Below, in pieces: positions 49,368 to 57,043 of a DNA stretch of 64,000 nt. The position numbers were made by a program, and so were the translations under genes. The first letter of the stretch is position 1; each line of letters opens with the position of its first letter. The notes under the pieces are model-generated. The model worked only from the letters and a program-made list of their open reading frames with translations, made no database searches and was not told the origin of the DNA. This DNA is from Clostridium sp. Lineage in GTDB: Bacteria > Bacillota > Clostridia > Clostridiales > Clostridiaceae. The DNA lies in NCBI RefSeq assembly GCF_030532265.1, contig NZ_JAUNLM010000001.1, positions 120,614 to 184,613 on the forward strand, given 5' to 3'.

Positions 49368-50393
49368 TTATTTAATCTTATATATCCAATCACTATGAAT
49401 TGGATCAATATCACCAAATTGAATACCAATTAAAGTATCATATAATTTTTTAGTTATTGGACCAACTTCCGTTTCACTATAAAAAATATGTAAATTATCC
49501 TTGTAATATATACCACCTATTGGAGTTATTACTGCAGCCGTTCCACATGCACCAGCTTCTTTAAATATATTTAGATTATCAATAAATACATCTTCTTCTG
49601 AAGTTTCCATATTAAAATAATCTCTAGCAAGTTCTAAAAGAGAGTATTTTGTAATACTTGGAAGTATTGAAGGTGAAAGAGGAGTTATAAATTTATTATC
49701 TTTAGTAATTCCAAAAAAATTAGCTGATCCAACTTCTTCAATTTTTGTGTGAGTAGCCGGATCTAAGAATATTGCATCAGCAAATCCTAAGCTTTTAGCT
49801 TTTTTTTGTGCAATTAAACTACCGGCATAATTTCCTCCTACTTTTTGTGCTCCAGTACCATTTGGAGCAGCTCTATCATAATCAGATACCATAAAGTTTA
49901 CTGGTTTCATTCCACCTTTAAAATAAGGCCCTACAGGTATACAAAATACTGAAAATATAAATTTATTTGCAGATTTAAGGCCTATATTATCACCTACACC
50001 TATTAAAAAAGGTCTTAAATATAATGTAGCACCTGTTCCATATGGAGGAACAAAATGTTCATTAGCTTTAACAACTTGTATACATGCATCAATAAATTTT
50101 TCAACAGGCACTTCTGGCATTAACAATCTTTTGCAGCTATTATTTAATCTTTCTGCATTTTTATTAGGTCTAAATAATTGTATATCTCCATTTTTTGTTC
50201 TATAGGCTTTTAAACCTTCAAAACATTGTTGACCATAATGTAAAGCTGGTGCTCCTTCTTCAATTAAAAGTTTATTATCTTCTATTAACTTACCATCATC
50301 CCATTTACCATTTTCCCATATAGATATATATCTATAATCTGTTTTAATATATTCAAAACCTAAGTTATTCCAATCTATATTTAATTTTTTCAT
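49368..50393 (-). CDS. ilvE: Branched-chain amino acid aminotransferase
   Basis: PLP enzyme of fold type IV for the last step of leucine, isoleucine and valine synthesis. ATG 50393 (MKKLNIDWNNLGFEYIKTDYRY) is the start; 341 residues. Motifs: ALHYGQQCFEGLKAYR near 50-65, YLRPFLIG near 120, the PLP lysine in GGNYAGSLIAQKKAKSLGFADAIFLD near 180-205, and GTAAVITPIGGI near 293-304. Group IIa type by length. Upstream are a CodY-like box and a hairpin between SD and start, fitting amino acid control. Confidence 0.95.
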   Translation of the reverse strand: MKKLNIDWNNLGFEYIKTDYRYISIWENGKWDDGKLIEDNKLLIEEGAPALHYGQQCFEGLKAYRTKNGDIQLFRPNKNAERLNNSCKRLLMPEVPVEKFIDACIQVVKANEHFVPPYGTGATLYLRPFLIGVGDNIGLKSANKFIFSVFCIPVGPYFKGGMKPVNFMVSDYDRAAPNGTGAQKVGGNYAGSLIAQKKAKSLGFADAIFLDPATHTKIEEVGSANFFGITKDNKFITPLSPSILPSITKYSLLELARDYFNMETSEEDVFIDNLNIFKEAGACGTAAVITPIGGIYYKDNLHIFYSETEVGPITKKLYDTLIGIQFGDIDPIHSDWIYKIK

Positions 50394-50401
50394 AAAACTT
50401 A

Positions 50402-50455
50402 TTATTTTAAGATGAAACTTAAAATAATTTCCTCCCTTCAAATTTTCAATATATT
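50402..50455 (-). promoter_or_regulatory. ilvE leader: CodY-like box and SD-start hairpin
   Basis: AATTTTCAATATATT (50441-50455) matches the CodY consensus AATTTTCWGAAAATT at 12 of 15 positions. On the - strand, SD GGGAGG (50436-50431) is followed by a perfect 8-bp hairpin, ATTTTAAG, loop TTTCAT, CTTAAAAT, before ATG 50393. Folding shortens the SD-start gap from 37 to about 15 bases. Confidence 0.55.
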
Positions 50456-50546
50456 AAACATTATATTATAAATAAAATTTCAAATAAAGATAGAATATAA
50501 TAATTTTAATTTGAATTTATAATACTATAAATAAAATTATAAATAA

Positions 50547-50580
50547 AAAGAGATAGAAAAAAATTCTATCTCTTTTTATT
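50547..50580 (-). terminator. Terminator after the MscS-type channel gene
   Basis: AAAAAGAGATAGA with TCTATCTCTTTTT; A- and T-flanked, so it can work on both strands. It overlaps the channel gene's stop. Confidence 0.8.
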
Positions 50581-51385
50581 TATACATATGTATGTCCATT
50601 TGTGGAAAAGGAATTGAAATATTATTTTCATCAAATTTTAGTTTAACTTCTTCTAATAAATAAAAATGAACATTCCAATAGTCTTCTGTTTTACACCAAG
50701 CTCTAACTATAAAATCTATAGAACTTGCAGCTTGAGCACTTATAGCAACAAATGGCTCAGGGTCATTTAGTATTAAATTATTTTTAAGTGTTATATTATT
50801 TAATATATTTTTTACAGATTGTAAATCGCTTTCATATGCTACACTAAATGTTAAATCAACTCTTCTAATTGGTTTAGAAGAATAATTTATTAAACTTCCA
50901 TTAGCTAATGCCCCATTTGGTATAAGTATTTCTTTATTATCTGAAGTAACTAAATGAGAATAAAAAATACTTATTTTTTCAACTTTACCTTGATAAGAAG
51001 CTGTTTCTATATAGTCTCCAACTTTAAATGGTCTTATAAGTAAAATTATTACTCCACCTGCAAAGTTTGATAAACTTCCTTGAAGTGCGAGACCTATGGC
51101 AAGTCCAGCAGATGCTAAAATGGCAGTAAAACTTGCAGTTGGTACACCTAAAAATCCAACGAAAGCTATTATTAATAATATTTTAAGAGCTACATCAGCA
51201 AATGCATTAAAGAAGGAAACTAATGTTAAATCAATATTTTGCTTTTTGAATAAAATGTTTAACCAAGCAATTAATTTATTAACAAGTTTCCATCCAATCC
51301 AAAGACCAATAAGGCCTATAATTAATTTTATTCCGTTTCTAGAAATCCAATTAAGTACTGAATCAAAAATTAATTCTAAGTTCAA
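50576..51385 (-). CDS. Small-conductance mechanosensitive channel (MscS family)
   Basis: 269 residues. Three hydrophobic segments near 18-35, 58-80 and 85-110; the last is the Gly/Ala-rich pore helix ILASAGLAIGLALQGSLSNFAGGVIILLIRPFKVGDYIE. The beta domain follows (VEKISIFYSHLVTSDNKEILIPNGAL near 133-160) and a C-terminal alpha/beta domain. It opens on hypo-osmotic shock to release solutes. SD AGGAGG precedes the ATG. Monocistronic. Confidence 0.93.
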   Translation of the reverse strand: MNLELIFDSVLNWISRNGIKLIIGLIGLWIGWKLVNKLIAWLNILFKKQNIDLTLVSFFNAFADVALKILLIIAFVGFLGVPTASFTAILASAGLAIGLALQGSLSNFAGGVIILLIRPFKVGDYIETASYQGKVEKISIFYSHLVTSDNKEILIPNGALANGSLINYSSKPIRRVDLTFSVAYESDLQSVKNILNNITLKNNLILNDPEPFVAISAQAASSIDFIVRAWCKTEDYWNVHFYLLEEVKLKFDENNISIPFPQMDIHMYK

Positions 51386-51557
51386 AATACGTCCTCCTTA
51401 GTTAAATACATACCAAGCTATTATAATTGCCATTAGGATTTTTAACAATATTTTAAATGTAAAATGAATATTAATTTTATAGTAATAAATAGTTTACATA
51501 TAATATAAGTACATATGGTAAAATATTCACATAATAAATATGGGGGTATAAGCGTAT

Positions 51558-51656
51558 ATGAAGGAGACTAAATTAATTCAAAAAATTGCATTAGTTGTAT
51601 GTGTAATAATAGTAATAGCTTTTGTTATTATGTCATTTAGAGGAGTATTATTTTAA
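51558..51656 (+). CDS. Small membrane peptide, 32 residues
   Basis: A short frame starts at ATG 51558 and ends at TAA 51654-51656: MKETKLIQKIALVV, then a hydrophobic helix to about residue 26 and a short SFRGVLF tail. A purine run GGGGG (51542-51546) lies 11 bases upstream, and a strong terminator (51692-51728) closes the unit, giving a stand-alone transcript shape. No family recognised; could be a single-pass regulatory or stress peptide. Confidence 0.5.
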   Translation: MKETKLIQKIALVVCVIIVIAFVIMSFRGVLF

Positions 51657-51691
51657 ATATACAATTATGAAAACTAAATTATATTGATTAT

Positions 51692-51728
51692 AAAAAGCTC
51701 GTAAAATAATGTATTTTACGAGCTTTTT
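51692..51728 (+). terminator. Intrinsic terminator after the 32-residue peptide gene
   Basis: AAAAAGCTCGTAAAAT paired with ATTTTACGAGCTTTTT. Confidence 0.92.
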
Positions 51729-51908
51729 AGCTTTAATATTCTGATATATTAAATTATATATAAAAGAGAAAAATATTAATTGATTATAAATCTAATAAGA
51801 TATACTCGTAAATGATTATTTAAAATAAAAAAATAAATAAAAACAAAAACTTTTAAATATTGAAATTTATAATATTAATATATATAATAAAAAATATAAA
51901 TAAATAAA
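51729..51908. other. AT-rich gap before the first preQ1 riboswitch
   Basis: No gene or clear consensus promoter was seen. It contains CTCGTAAATGATTATT (51805-51820), which resembles CTCGTAAATGATAATT at 49301-49316. Confidence 0.5.
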
Positions 51909-51949
51909 TGACAGTTCGTAAGCCTCCTGTCAAAAAACAAAACTAAGGC
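51909..51949 (+). ncRNA. preQ1-I riboswitch before queL-queT
   Basis: P1 is TGACAG (51909-51914) with CTGTCA (51927-51932). The loop TTCGTAAGCCTC carries GCCT (51922-51925), which pairs as the H-type pseudoknot P2 with AGGC (51946-51949) at the end of the A-rich tail (AAAAAACAAAACTAAGGC in this tail is the class-I hallmark). Downstream, CATCT/AGATG (51949-51970) plus T runs at 51974-51978 and 51985-51990 form a terminator-type platform. It controls a queuine/preQ1 salvage gene and transporter, the expected ligand context. Confidence 0.9.
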
Positions 51950-52041
51950 ATCTTATAATATATAATAGATGGCTTTTTGCTGTCTTTTTTTATTGTTATT
52001 TTTGCCTTTTAATAACTAAAAATTAAGGAGAGTAATTTTAA

Positions 52042-52743
52042 ATGCAAAGGTATAGTAAAATATTTGGAAAAAATAGTAGGGAAATGGTTATGTTAAAAGC
52101 ATTTCCTTGTAAATGGGGAAGATGTAAATTTTGTGATTATATAGATGATAATTCTACAAAAACATCAGAAATTATAAAATTTAATCATAATATTTTAAAA
52201 AATATAACAGGTGAATTTGGAGTTCTTGATGTAATAAATTCTGGAAGTATATTTGAAGTTCCAGGTGAAACATTAGAAGAAATAAGAAATATTATAAATG
52301 AAAAGAAAATAAAATTATTATTTGTAGAATGTCATTGGTTGTATAAAGATAGATTAGAAGAAATTAGAGATTTTTTTAATATTCCTATTGTGTTTAGATG
52401 TGGTGTAGAAACTTTTGATAATAATTTTAGAAATAATGTATTAAATAAAGGAGCAAATTTTAGAAGCTATGATGAAGTAAATAAATATTTTGATTCAATA
52501 TGTTTATTAGTTGGAATAAAAGGACAAACTAAAGAAATGATTGAGAAGGATATATATATATTAGAAAATTATTTTAAAAGAGGATGTGTAAATGTATATA
52601 TTGAAAATTCAACTAATATAAAAAGAGATGAAGAGTTAGTTAAATGGTTTATTAAAAAATATGATTATTTAAAAAATAATGAAAATATAGAAGTATTAAT
52701 TCATAATACTGATTTAGGGGTTGGGAGCAAAGAGAATGAATAG
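52042..52743 (+). CDS. queL: Radical-SAM protein, probable queuine lyase QueL
   Basis: 233 residues, small for a radical-SAM enzyme. The cluster motif is PCKWGRCKFCDY near 22-33, spaced CX4CX2C. The body (NSGSIFEVPGETLEEIR, FVECHWLYKDRLEEIRDFF, FRCGVETFD) matches the short YhcC/QueL-like group. In Clostridioides difficile QueL converts queuine to preQ1. A preQ1 riboswitch just upstream and an overlapping QueT-type transporter gene support that role here. SD AAGGAG precedes the ATG. The assignment rests mainly on context. Confidence 0.75.
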   Translation: MQRYSKIFGKNSREMVMLKAFPCKWGRCKFCDYIDDNSTKTSEIIKFNHNILKNITGEFGVLDVINSGSIFEVPGETLEEIRNIINEKKIKLLFVECHWLYKDRLEEIRDFFNIPIVFRCGVETFDNNFRNNVLNKGANFRSYDEVNKYFDSICLLVGIKGQTKEMIEKDIYILENYFKRGCVNVYIENSTNIKRDEELVKWFIKKYDYLKNNENIEVLIHNTDLGVGSKENE

Positions 52744-53218
52744 GTCCTATAATCTAAATGTATTTATTAAATTATCATTAGTATCTGCTGTTTACGTTGT
52801 ATTAACTGTAGCAATTTCACCTTTAAGTTATGGTCCGATTCAAATTAGATTTTCTGAAATTTTGGTTTTGCTAGCATTTTATGATAAAAGATATATATCG
52901 AGTTTAACAATTGGTTGTTTAATAGCAAATTTATTAAGTCCTTTAGGTATAGTTGATATTATAGTAGGTACACTTGGAACTTTAATATCTACATATTTTA
53001 TAAGCAAAAGTAAAAGTTTATTTATAGCTACATTATGGCCAACAATATTTTGTATTCCAGTGGTGTTTTTATTACATATATTACTTGGATTACCTTTTTG
53101 GTTTTATTTATTTGGATTTATGATTGGTGAATTTATTTCAGTTACATTAATTGGATATCCTATTGCTTTAATATTAAGTAAGAAAGTTGATATATTTAAT
53201 AAAATTAAATTAAATTAA
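52736..53218 (+). CDS. queT: QueT-family ECF substrate-binding membrane protein (copy 1)
   Basis: S component of an energy-coupling-factor importer for queuosine precursors. ATG 52736 (GGGAG 8 bases upstream) overlaps the end of queL; 160 residues. Five to six hydrophobic helices. The family motif ISPLSYGPIQIRFSEILVLLAFYD near 25-48 and LWPTIF near 100 are shared with the second copy at 53895. It would use the shared EcfA/A'/T module encoded elsewhere. Whether it prefers queuine or preQ1 is unknown; beside queL, queuine is plausible. Confidence 0.9.
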   Translation: MNRSYNLNVFIKLSLVSAVYVVLTVAISPLSYGPIQIRFSEILVLLAFYDKRYISSLTIGCLIANLLSPLGIVDIIVGTLGTLISTYFISKSKSLFIATLWPTIFCIPVVFLLHILLGLPFWFYLFGFMIGEFISVTLIGYPIALILSKKVDIFNKIKLN

Positions 53219-53254
53219 AAATAGTATAGATGCAAAAGCATCTATACTATTTTT
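53219..53254. terminator. Bidirectional terminator between queT and the rhodanese gene
   Basis: AATAGTATAGATGC, loop AAAA, GCATCTATACTATT with flanking A and T runs; serves both converging genes. Confidence 0.9.
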
Positions 53255-53549
53255 CTATTTTACCATCCCAACAAAGCATTCCACCTTGTATATTTATTAC
53301 ATTTTCTATATTTAAATTATTTAGCAATGTAACAGCTCTAGCACTTTTATTTCCATGAGTACAAATAAAATAAACATCTTTATTTAATGGTATTTCATCG
53401 CTAAAATCTTCTATATCACATAATGGAATATTTTTTGCTGTTGGTATATGTCCAGAATTGAATTCACTTTTATCTCTAACGTCAATTAATAATAAGTCTT
53501 TTCCACTTTCAAAAATTTTTCTAAATTTATATGTTGAAATTTGTTTCAT
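53247..53549 (-). CDS. Rhodanese-like sulfurtransferase domain protein
   Basis: 100 residues, single rhodanese domain. LLIDVRDKSEFNSGHIPTAKNIPL near 19-42 and the active-site loop with Cys in YFICTHGNKSARAVTLL near 60-76, then NIQGGMLCWDG near 86-96. Likely a cytosolic persulfide carrier; partner unknown. A good SD precedes the ATG (complement of CATCTCCT near 53550). Confidence 0.9.
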   Translation of the reverse strand: MKQISTYKFRKIFESGKDLLLIDVRDKSEFNSGHIPTAKNIPLCDIEDFSDEIPLNKDVYFICTHGNKSARAVTLLNNLNIENVINIQGGMLCWDGKIEK

Positions 53550-53792
53550 AATTCATCTCCTAAAAATAATATAATGATTTTATATTATAACATAATATAT
53601 GTTAAGTTATTAATAATTTATATCAAATAATATTTAATTGCAATAGTTTTGTAAAAAATAATATAGCAAGAAAAGTTTTCTTTAAAGTAAAGAAGTTAAT
53701 TAAAATAATATGTTTTTAAATATATTATATATTTATATTAAAGTTGAAATTAAATAATGTAAATTGTATAATAGCTTTATAAATAAATAAGA
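53550..53792. other. AT-rich gap before the second preQ1 riboswitch
   Basis: Divergent region between the rhodanese gene and the second riboswitch. A TATAAT-like box is at 53766-53771 (TATAAT in TTGTATAATAGC), suitable for the riboswitch transcript. Nothing else recognisable. Confidence 0.5.
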
Positions 53793-53833
53793 TGACAGTT
53801 CGTAAGCCTCCTGTCAAAAAACAAAACTAAGGC
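53793..53833 (+). ncRNA. preQ1-I riboswitch before the second queT
   Basis: Identical over all 41 aptamer bases to the copy at 51909-51949: P1 TGACAG/CTGTCA, GCCT (53806-53809) pairing with AGGC (53830-53833). The expression platform differs. The A-rich tail can pair with TTTTGTTTTT (53837-53846), and an 8-bp stem further down (53864-53895) encloses the SD, so control may be translational. Confidence 0.9.
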
Positions 53834-53863
53834 AAATTTTGTTTTTTTATTTGGAATTTGAAC

Positions 53864-53895
53864 TGAAATCTGACTTGAAAAAGGAGAAGATTTCA
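53864..53895 (+). promoter_or_regulatory. SD-enclosing hairpin at the second queT start
   Basis: TGAAATCT (53864-53871) pairs perfectly with AGATTTCA (53888-53895). The 16-base loop holds SD AAGGAG (53881-53886), and the A of the ATG is the last paired base. Confidence 0.6.
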
Positions 53896-54383
53896 TGAAT
53901 AAAACACTACAAAGAGTAATTTTATCAGGTATTATTGCAGCTATGTATGCAGTATTAACTCTAGTTTTAGCACCTATAAGCTATGGGCCAATACAATTTA
54001 GAATTTCGGAGATAATGGTATTATTAGCATATTTCGATCCATTTTATATAATTGGATTAACATTAGGTTGCTTTATTGCAAATATTTTAGGTCCTAATGG
54101 ATTATTAGATATTATATTTGGTACATTTGCAACATTTTTAAGTGTACTAGCAATATATTTAACTAGTAGATTGAAAATTAAGGATAAGTTTAATATTTTT
54201 ATTGCTTCATTATGGCCAACAATATTTAATGGATTAATAATAGGCTTAATGCTTAGTTATTTATTAAATTTACCTAAGGGTTTAACTATACTTCAAGTAG
54301 GAATAGGTGAATTTGTAGTAGTATCAATAATAGGAGTTCCTATTTTTTATAAGTTAAGAAATGTTATAAGAAATAATATTTAA
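53895..54383 (+). CDS. queT: QueT-family ECF substrate-binding membrane protein (copy 2)
   Basis: 162 residues, paralogue of the protein at 52736: LAPISYGPIQFRISEIMVLLAYFD near 25-48, GCFIANILGPNGLLDIIFGTFAT near 56-78, and LWPTIFNG near 105. Five to six membrane helices. Its own preQ1 riboswitch implies uptake of preQ1 or a related base, perhaps with a different specificity from copy 1. Monocistronic, closed by a terminator. Confidence 0.9.
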   Translation: MNKTLQRVILSGIIAAMYAVLTLVLAPISYGPIQFRISEIMVLLAYFDPFYIIGLTLGCFIANILGPNGLLDIIFGTFATFLSVLAIYLTSRLKIKDKFNIFIASLWPTIFNGLIIGLMLSYLLNLPKGLTILQVGIGEFVVVSIIGVPIFYKLRNVIRNNI

Positions 54384-54405
54384 TTAAAAAGAGTATTTTT
54401 TGTTG

Positions 54406-54437
54406 AGAAGAGAATATTAAAAATCTCTTCTTTATTA
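54406..54437 (+). terminator. Intrinsic terminator after the second queT
   Basis: AGAAGAGA (54406-54413) with TCTCTTCT (54424-54431), then TTATT. Confidence 0.75.
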
Positions 54438-54474
54438 ATATAACTTTAAATATATTAGATTTTTTATAATTAAT

Positions 54475-54529
54475 AAGTTTGTCAAAAATAACTTGCTTTA
54501 AGCTAATTATTTTTGACAAACTTTTTTAT
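54475..54529 (+). terminator. Second strong hairpin with T run
   Basis: Perfect 17-bp stem AAGTTTGTCAAAAATAA (54475-54491) with TTATTTTTGACAAACTT (54507-54523) and TTTTT. It backs up the first terminator 40 bases earlier. No gene lies between, so it could also close an unseen short transcript. Confidence 0.8.
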
Positions 54530-54677
54530 TTAAAAAGAAATATTTTTTATTATAATATTAACAAATTAAAAATTATTTTACTGTTAAAGTTAAATAATAA
54601 ACTAATTTTTTTATGAATTTAAAAATACTATAATTAAATGATATAATTATAGTATTATAATTTGTGGAGGTAATTTT

Positions 54678-55433
54678 ATGAAAAAATTTATTTCTTGGAA
54701 TGTAAATGGAATAAGAGCTTGTGTTAAAAAGGGATTTTTAGATTTCTTTAAAGAAGTTGATGCTGATATATTTTGTATTCAAGAAACTAAGTTGCAAAAA
54801 GGTCAAATTGATATAGAACTTGAAGGATATTATCAATATTGGAATTATGCAGAAAGAAAAGGTTATTCAGGAACTGCTTTATTTACAAAGGAAAAGCCTT
54901 TAAGTGTATCTTATGGAGTAGGTATAGAAGAACATGATAAGGAAGGTAGAGTAATTACCGCTGAGTTTGAAAACTATTATGTAATTACAGTTTATACACC
55001 TAATTCTCAAGATAAATTAGCTAGATTAGATTATAGAATGAATTGGGATAATATATTTAGAGAATATATAAAAACTTTAGAATTAACAAAACCTGTTATT
55101 ATATGTGGAGATTTTAATGTAGCACATATGGAAATAGATTTAAAAAATCCAAAAACTAATAGAAAAAATGCTGGTTTTACAGATGAAGAAAGGAATAAAT
55201 TCAGTTTATTACTAGAAAATGGCTTAATAGATACATTTAGATATTTAAATCCATCAACAGAAGGGGCATATACATGGTGGTCTTATAGATTTAATGCAAG
55301 AAAAAACAATGCTGGGTGGAGAATAGATTATTTTATTATTTCAGAGTCTTTAAAAGATAAATTGATAGATTCAAAAATACATACAGATATTTTAGGTTCA
55401 GATCATTGTCCTATTGAGATAAGAATAGATTAA
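54678..55433 (+). CDS. exoA: Exodeoxyribonuclease III / AP endonuclease
   Basis: Class II AP endonuclease for base-excision repair. 251 residues. [17 protein letters not shown] at 4-20, FCIQETKLQ near 32-40 (metal Glu), VYTPNS near 107, [14 protein letters not shown] near 144-157 (catalytic Asp/Asn), and [11 protein letters not shown] near 238-249 with the catalytic His. SD GGAGG precedes ATG 54678. A -10-like TATAAT lies at 54654-54659 just upstream. Monocistronic. Confidence 0.97.
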   Translation: MKKFISWNVNGIRACVKKGFLDFFKEVDADIFCIQETKLQKGQIDIELEGYYQYWNYAERKGYSGTALFTKEKPLSVSYGVGIEEHDKEGRVITAEFENYYVITVYTPNSQDKLARLDYRMNWDNIFREYIKTLELTKPVIICGDFNVAHMEIDLKNPKTNRKNAGFTDEERNKFSLLLENGLIDTFRYLNPSTEGAYTWWSYRFNARKNNAGWRIDYFIISESLKDKLIDSKIHTDILGSDHCPIEIRID

Positions 55434-55508
55434 GTTATTTTTTTTAGTAACTTAACTTATACAAAAACTATATTATATTATAAGCTATAATTATAGGGAA
55501 TGATTATT

Positions 55509-55706
55509 GTGAAAAAAGTTAAAATTATAGTTTATAAATATATAATAATATTTACAATTATTTTTATAGGGTTTATAATTGCACCTTTTTTATTTAGTGG
55601 ATTTTCATTTAATTATTTTAAGAGTTTAGTATTTTGGCTAGGGATATTTCCACTTATATTGATATTATCTATAATAATAATTGCTTTATTTGATAATAAA
55701 AATTAA
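55509..55706 (+). CDS. Unknown two-helix membrane protein
   Basis: 65 residues from GTG 55509 (MKKVKIIVYKYIIIF), preferred over ATG 55500 because AGGGA (55493-55497) would sit too close to the ATG. Two hydrophobic helices near 8-30 and 42-62, Lys-rich N-terminus. No family recognised. A perfect 17-bp terminator starts in its stop codon. Confidence 0.55.
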   Translation: MKKVKIIVYKYIIIFTIIFIGFIIAPFLFSGFSFNYFKSLVFWLGIFPLILILSIIIIALFDNKN

Positions 55707-55746
55707 GCTAAATGAATGCTAAAATAGCATTCATTTAGCTTTTTAT
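55705..55746. terminator. Bidirectional terminator
   Basis: AAGCTAAATGAATGCTA (55705-55721), loop AAA, TAGCATTCATTTAGCTT (55725-55741), flanked by A and T runs; serves the converging small genes on both sides. Confidence 0.92.
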
Positions 55747-56027
55747 AAATCTTTAAGTATAATATTTAAGTTATTATGAATTTCTTCATGCAGTACATTA
55801 AGAGAATTTAATTCATAACTATATTTATCTAACATAAGTTTTGAAAAGTTTACACAATTAGTTATAAGCTTATAATATGATTCTAATGGCATAGCATCTA
55901 GTTTTTTAGAAATACCTATTGGAAAGTTATACTCATCCTCTATATTTTGGCCAAGCAATTCCTCTTCTTTTAATGAAAGCATAATTTCTTTTATTATAAT
56001 TATTATTTCATTTTCAGTTAAATTCAT
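55743..56027 (-). CDS. Unknown 94-residue protein
   Basis: Acidic, helical-looking soluble protein (MNLTENEIIIIIKEIMLSLKEEELL...), no recognised domain. SD AAGGAGA (complement of TCTCCTT near 56037-56043) precedes the ATG at good spacing. Converges on the preceding gene through a shared terminator. Confidence 0.6.
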   Translation of the reverse strand: MNLTENEIIIIIKEIMLSLKEEELLGQNIEDEYNFPIGISKKLDAMPLESYYKLITNCVNFSKLMLDKYSYELNSLNVLHEEIHNNLNIILKDL

Positions 56028-56172
56028 ATTAGAAAATCTCCTTTTTAATATTTAGCTTAAAGATATTATACCAAATTTAATATGCAAAAGAAGGATATTA
56101 TATATTTTTGTAGAATTATATTAATGAAAACAGTTTTATATACAAAAGTTAAATATAGGAGGGTATTTAATA

Positions 56173-56559
56173 ATGAGTAATACTATTGGTTGCTATATTA
56201 TTTTAAAAGATGATTTTAATAATATATTAATAGAAAGAAAAGGTAAAAAATCAGATAAAACGTGGAAATGTATTGGTAGATTAAAAAAAGGAAGAGAAAC
56301 AGATGAAAAATGTATTTCTAATTCAGTTAAAGAAGATTTAAATACATTAGTATTTGATTTAGAAAACTTAGATGAAATTCAAATTGATACTAATAGTGAT
56401 GATATAATAAAATTATACTCTGGTAAAATAAAAGAATATATTAACCTTGGTAAAAATGTTAATGAAATAAGTTGGATAAATGAGAGAACATTTGAAAATT
56501 ATTTATTTTCAGATATTGATAAAAAAATACTTTTAAAGTATTTTAAAAATATAAAATAG
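56173..56559 (+). CDS. Nudix-like protein with degenerate Nudix box
   Basis: 128 residues. The opening GCYIILKDDFNNILIERKGKKSDKTWKCIGR resembles Nudix hydrolases (strand, xLLxxR, W...GG). The Nudix box GX5EX7REUXEEXGU is degraded to GRETDEKCISNSVKEDLNTLV near 40-58: the REUXEE metal-binding residues are mostly replaced. It may bind a nucleotide without hydrolysing it, or be a diverging enzyme. SD GGAGGG precedes the ATG. Confidence 0.6.
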   Translation: MSNTIGCYIILKDDFNNILIERKGKKSDKTWKCIGRLKKGRETDEKCISNSVKEDLNTLVFDLENLDEIQIDTNSDDIIKLYSGKIKEYINLGKNVNEISWINERTFENYLFSDIDKKILLKYFKNIK

Positions 56560-56621
56560 AAAATTTTGAAAGCTAAGTGAATTGTTTCATTTAGCTTTTG
56601 TAGTTGTGTGAGGATTAATAA

Positions 56622-57026
56622 ATGATAAAAATACGATTAGAAAAAAATAGACTAGGAGAACCAGAATTTAAAATCCGATTAAATGAAAATATTATTAAAA
56701 AAAATAGAATTTTATATAGAGGTGTTTTAGAAGGTAAAAAGATTCCAGGAATATATAATTATAAATTACCAATGAAGTACTTTTTACCAATTTACAACAA
56801 TTTAAATAAAGAAAAAATAGTACTAGATACAAGAAGTATTTTAAGTTATCTAGAATTTTCAGACGAAATTGAAGAAAATTATTATTACTCTATAATTGCA
56901 ACACCTAATTATATGAAAAAGTGGAGAAATTTAAATTGTCAAACTATATATAAAATTACTATTGATAGTACTACAAAAGAGCTAAAAAAAGAAGTTGCAT
57001 TTAAAAAGTTAAAAATTAATTTATAA
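56622..57026 (+). CDS. Unknown 134-residue basic protein
   Basis: Lys/Ile-rich soluble protein (IKIRLEKNRLGEPEFKIRL...; IIATPNYMKKWRNLNCQTIYKI near 92-113). No family recognised. A GTGAGG purine run lies upstream of ATG 56622. It lies between the Nudix-like gene and the isochorismatase gene; the next gene starts 17 bases after it, so they may form one unit. Confidence 0.6.
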   Translation: MIKIRLEKNRLGEPEFKIRLNENIIKKNRILYRGVLEGKKIPGIYNYKLPMKYFLPIYNNLNKEKIVLDTRSILSYLEFSDEIEENYYYSIIATPNYMKKWRNLNCQTIYKITIDSTTKELKKEVAFKKLKINL

Positions 57027-57043
57027 AGTAAAGGGGATAAGGT

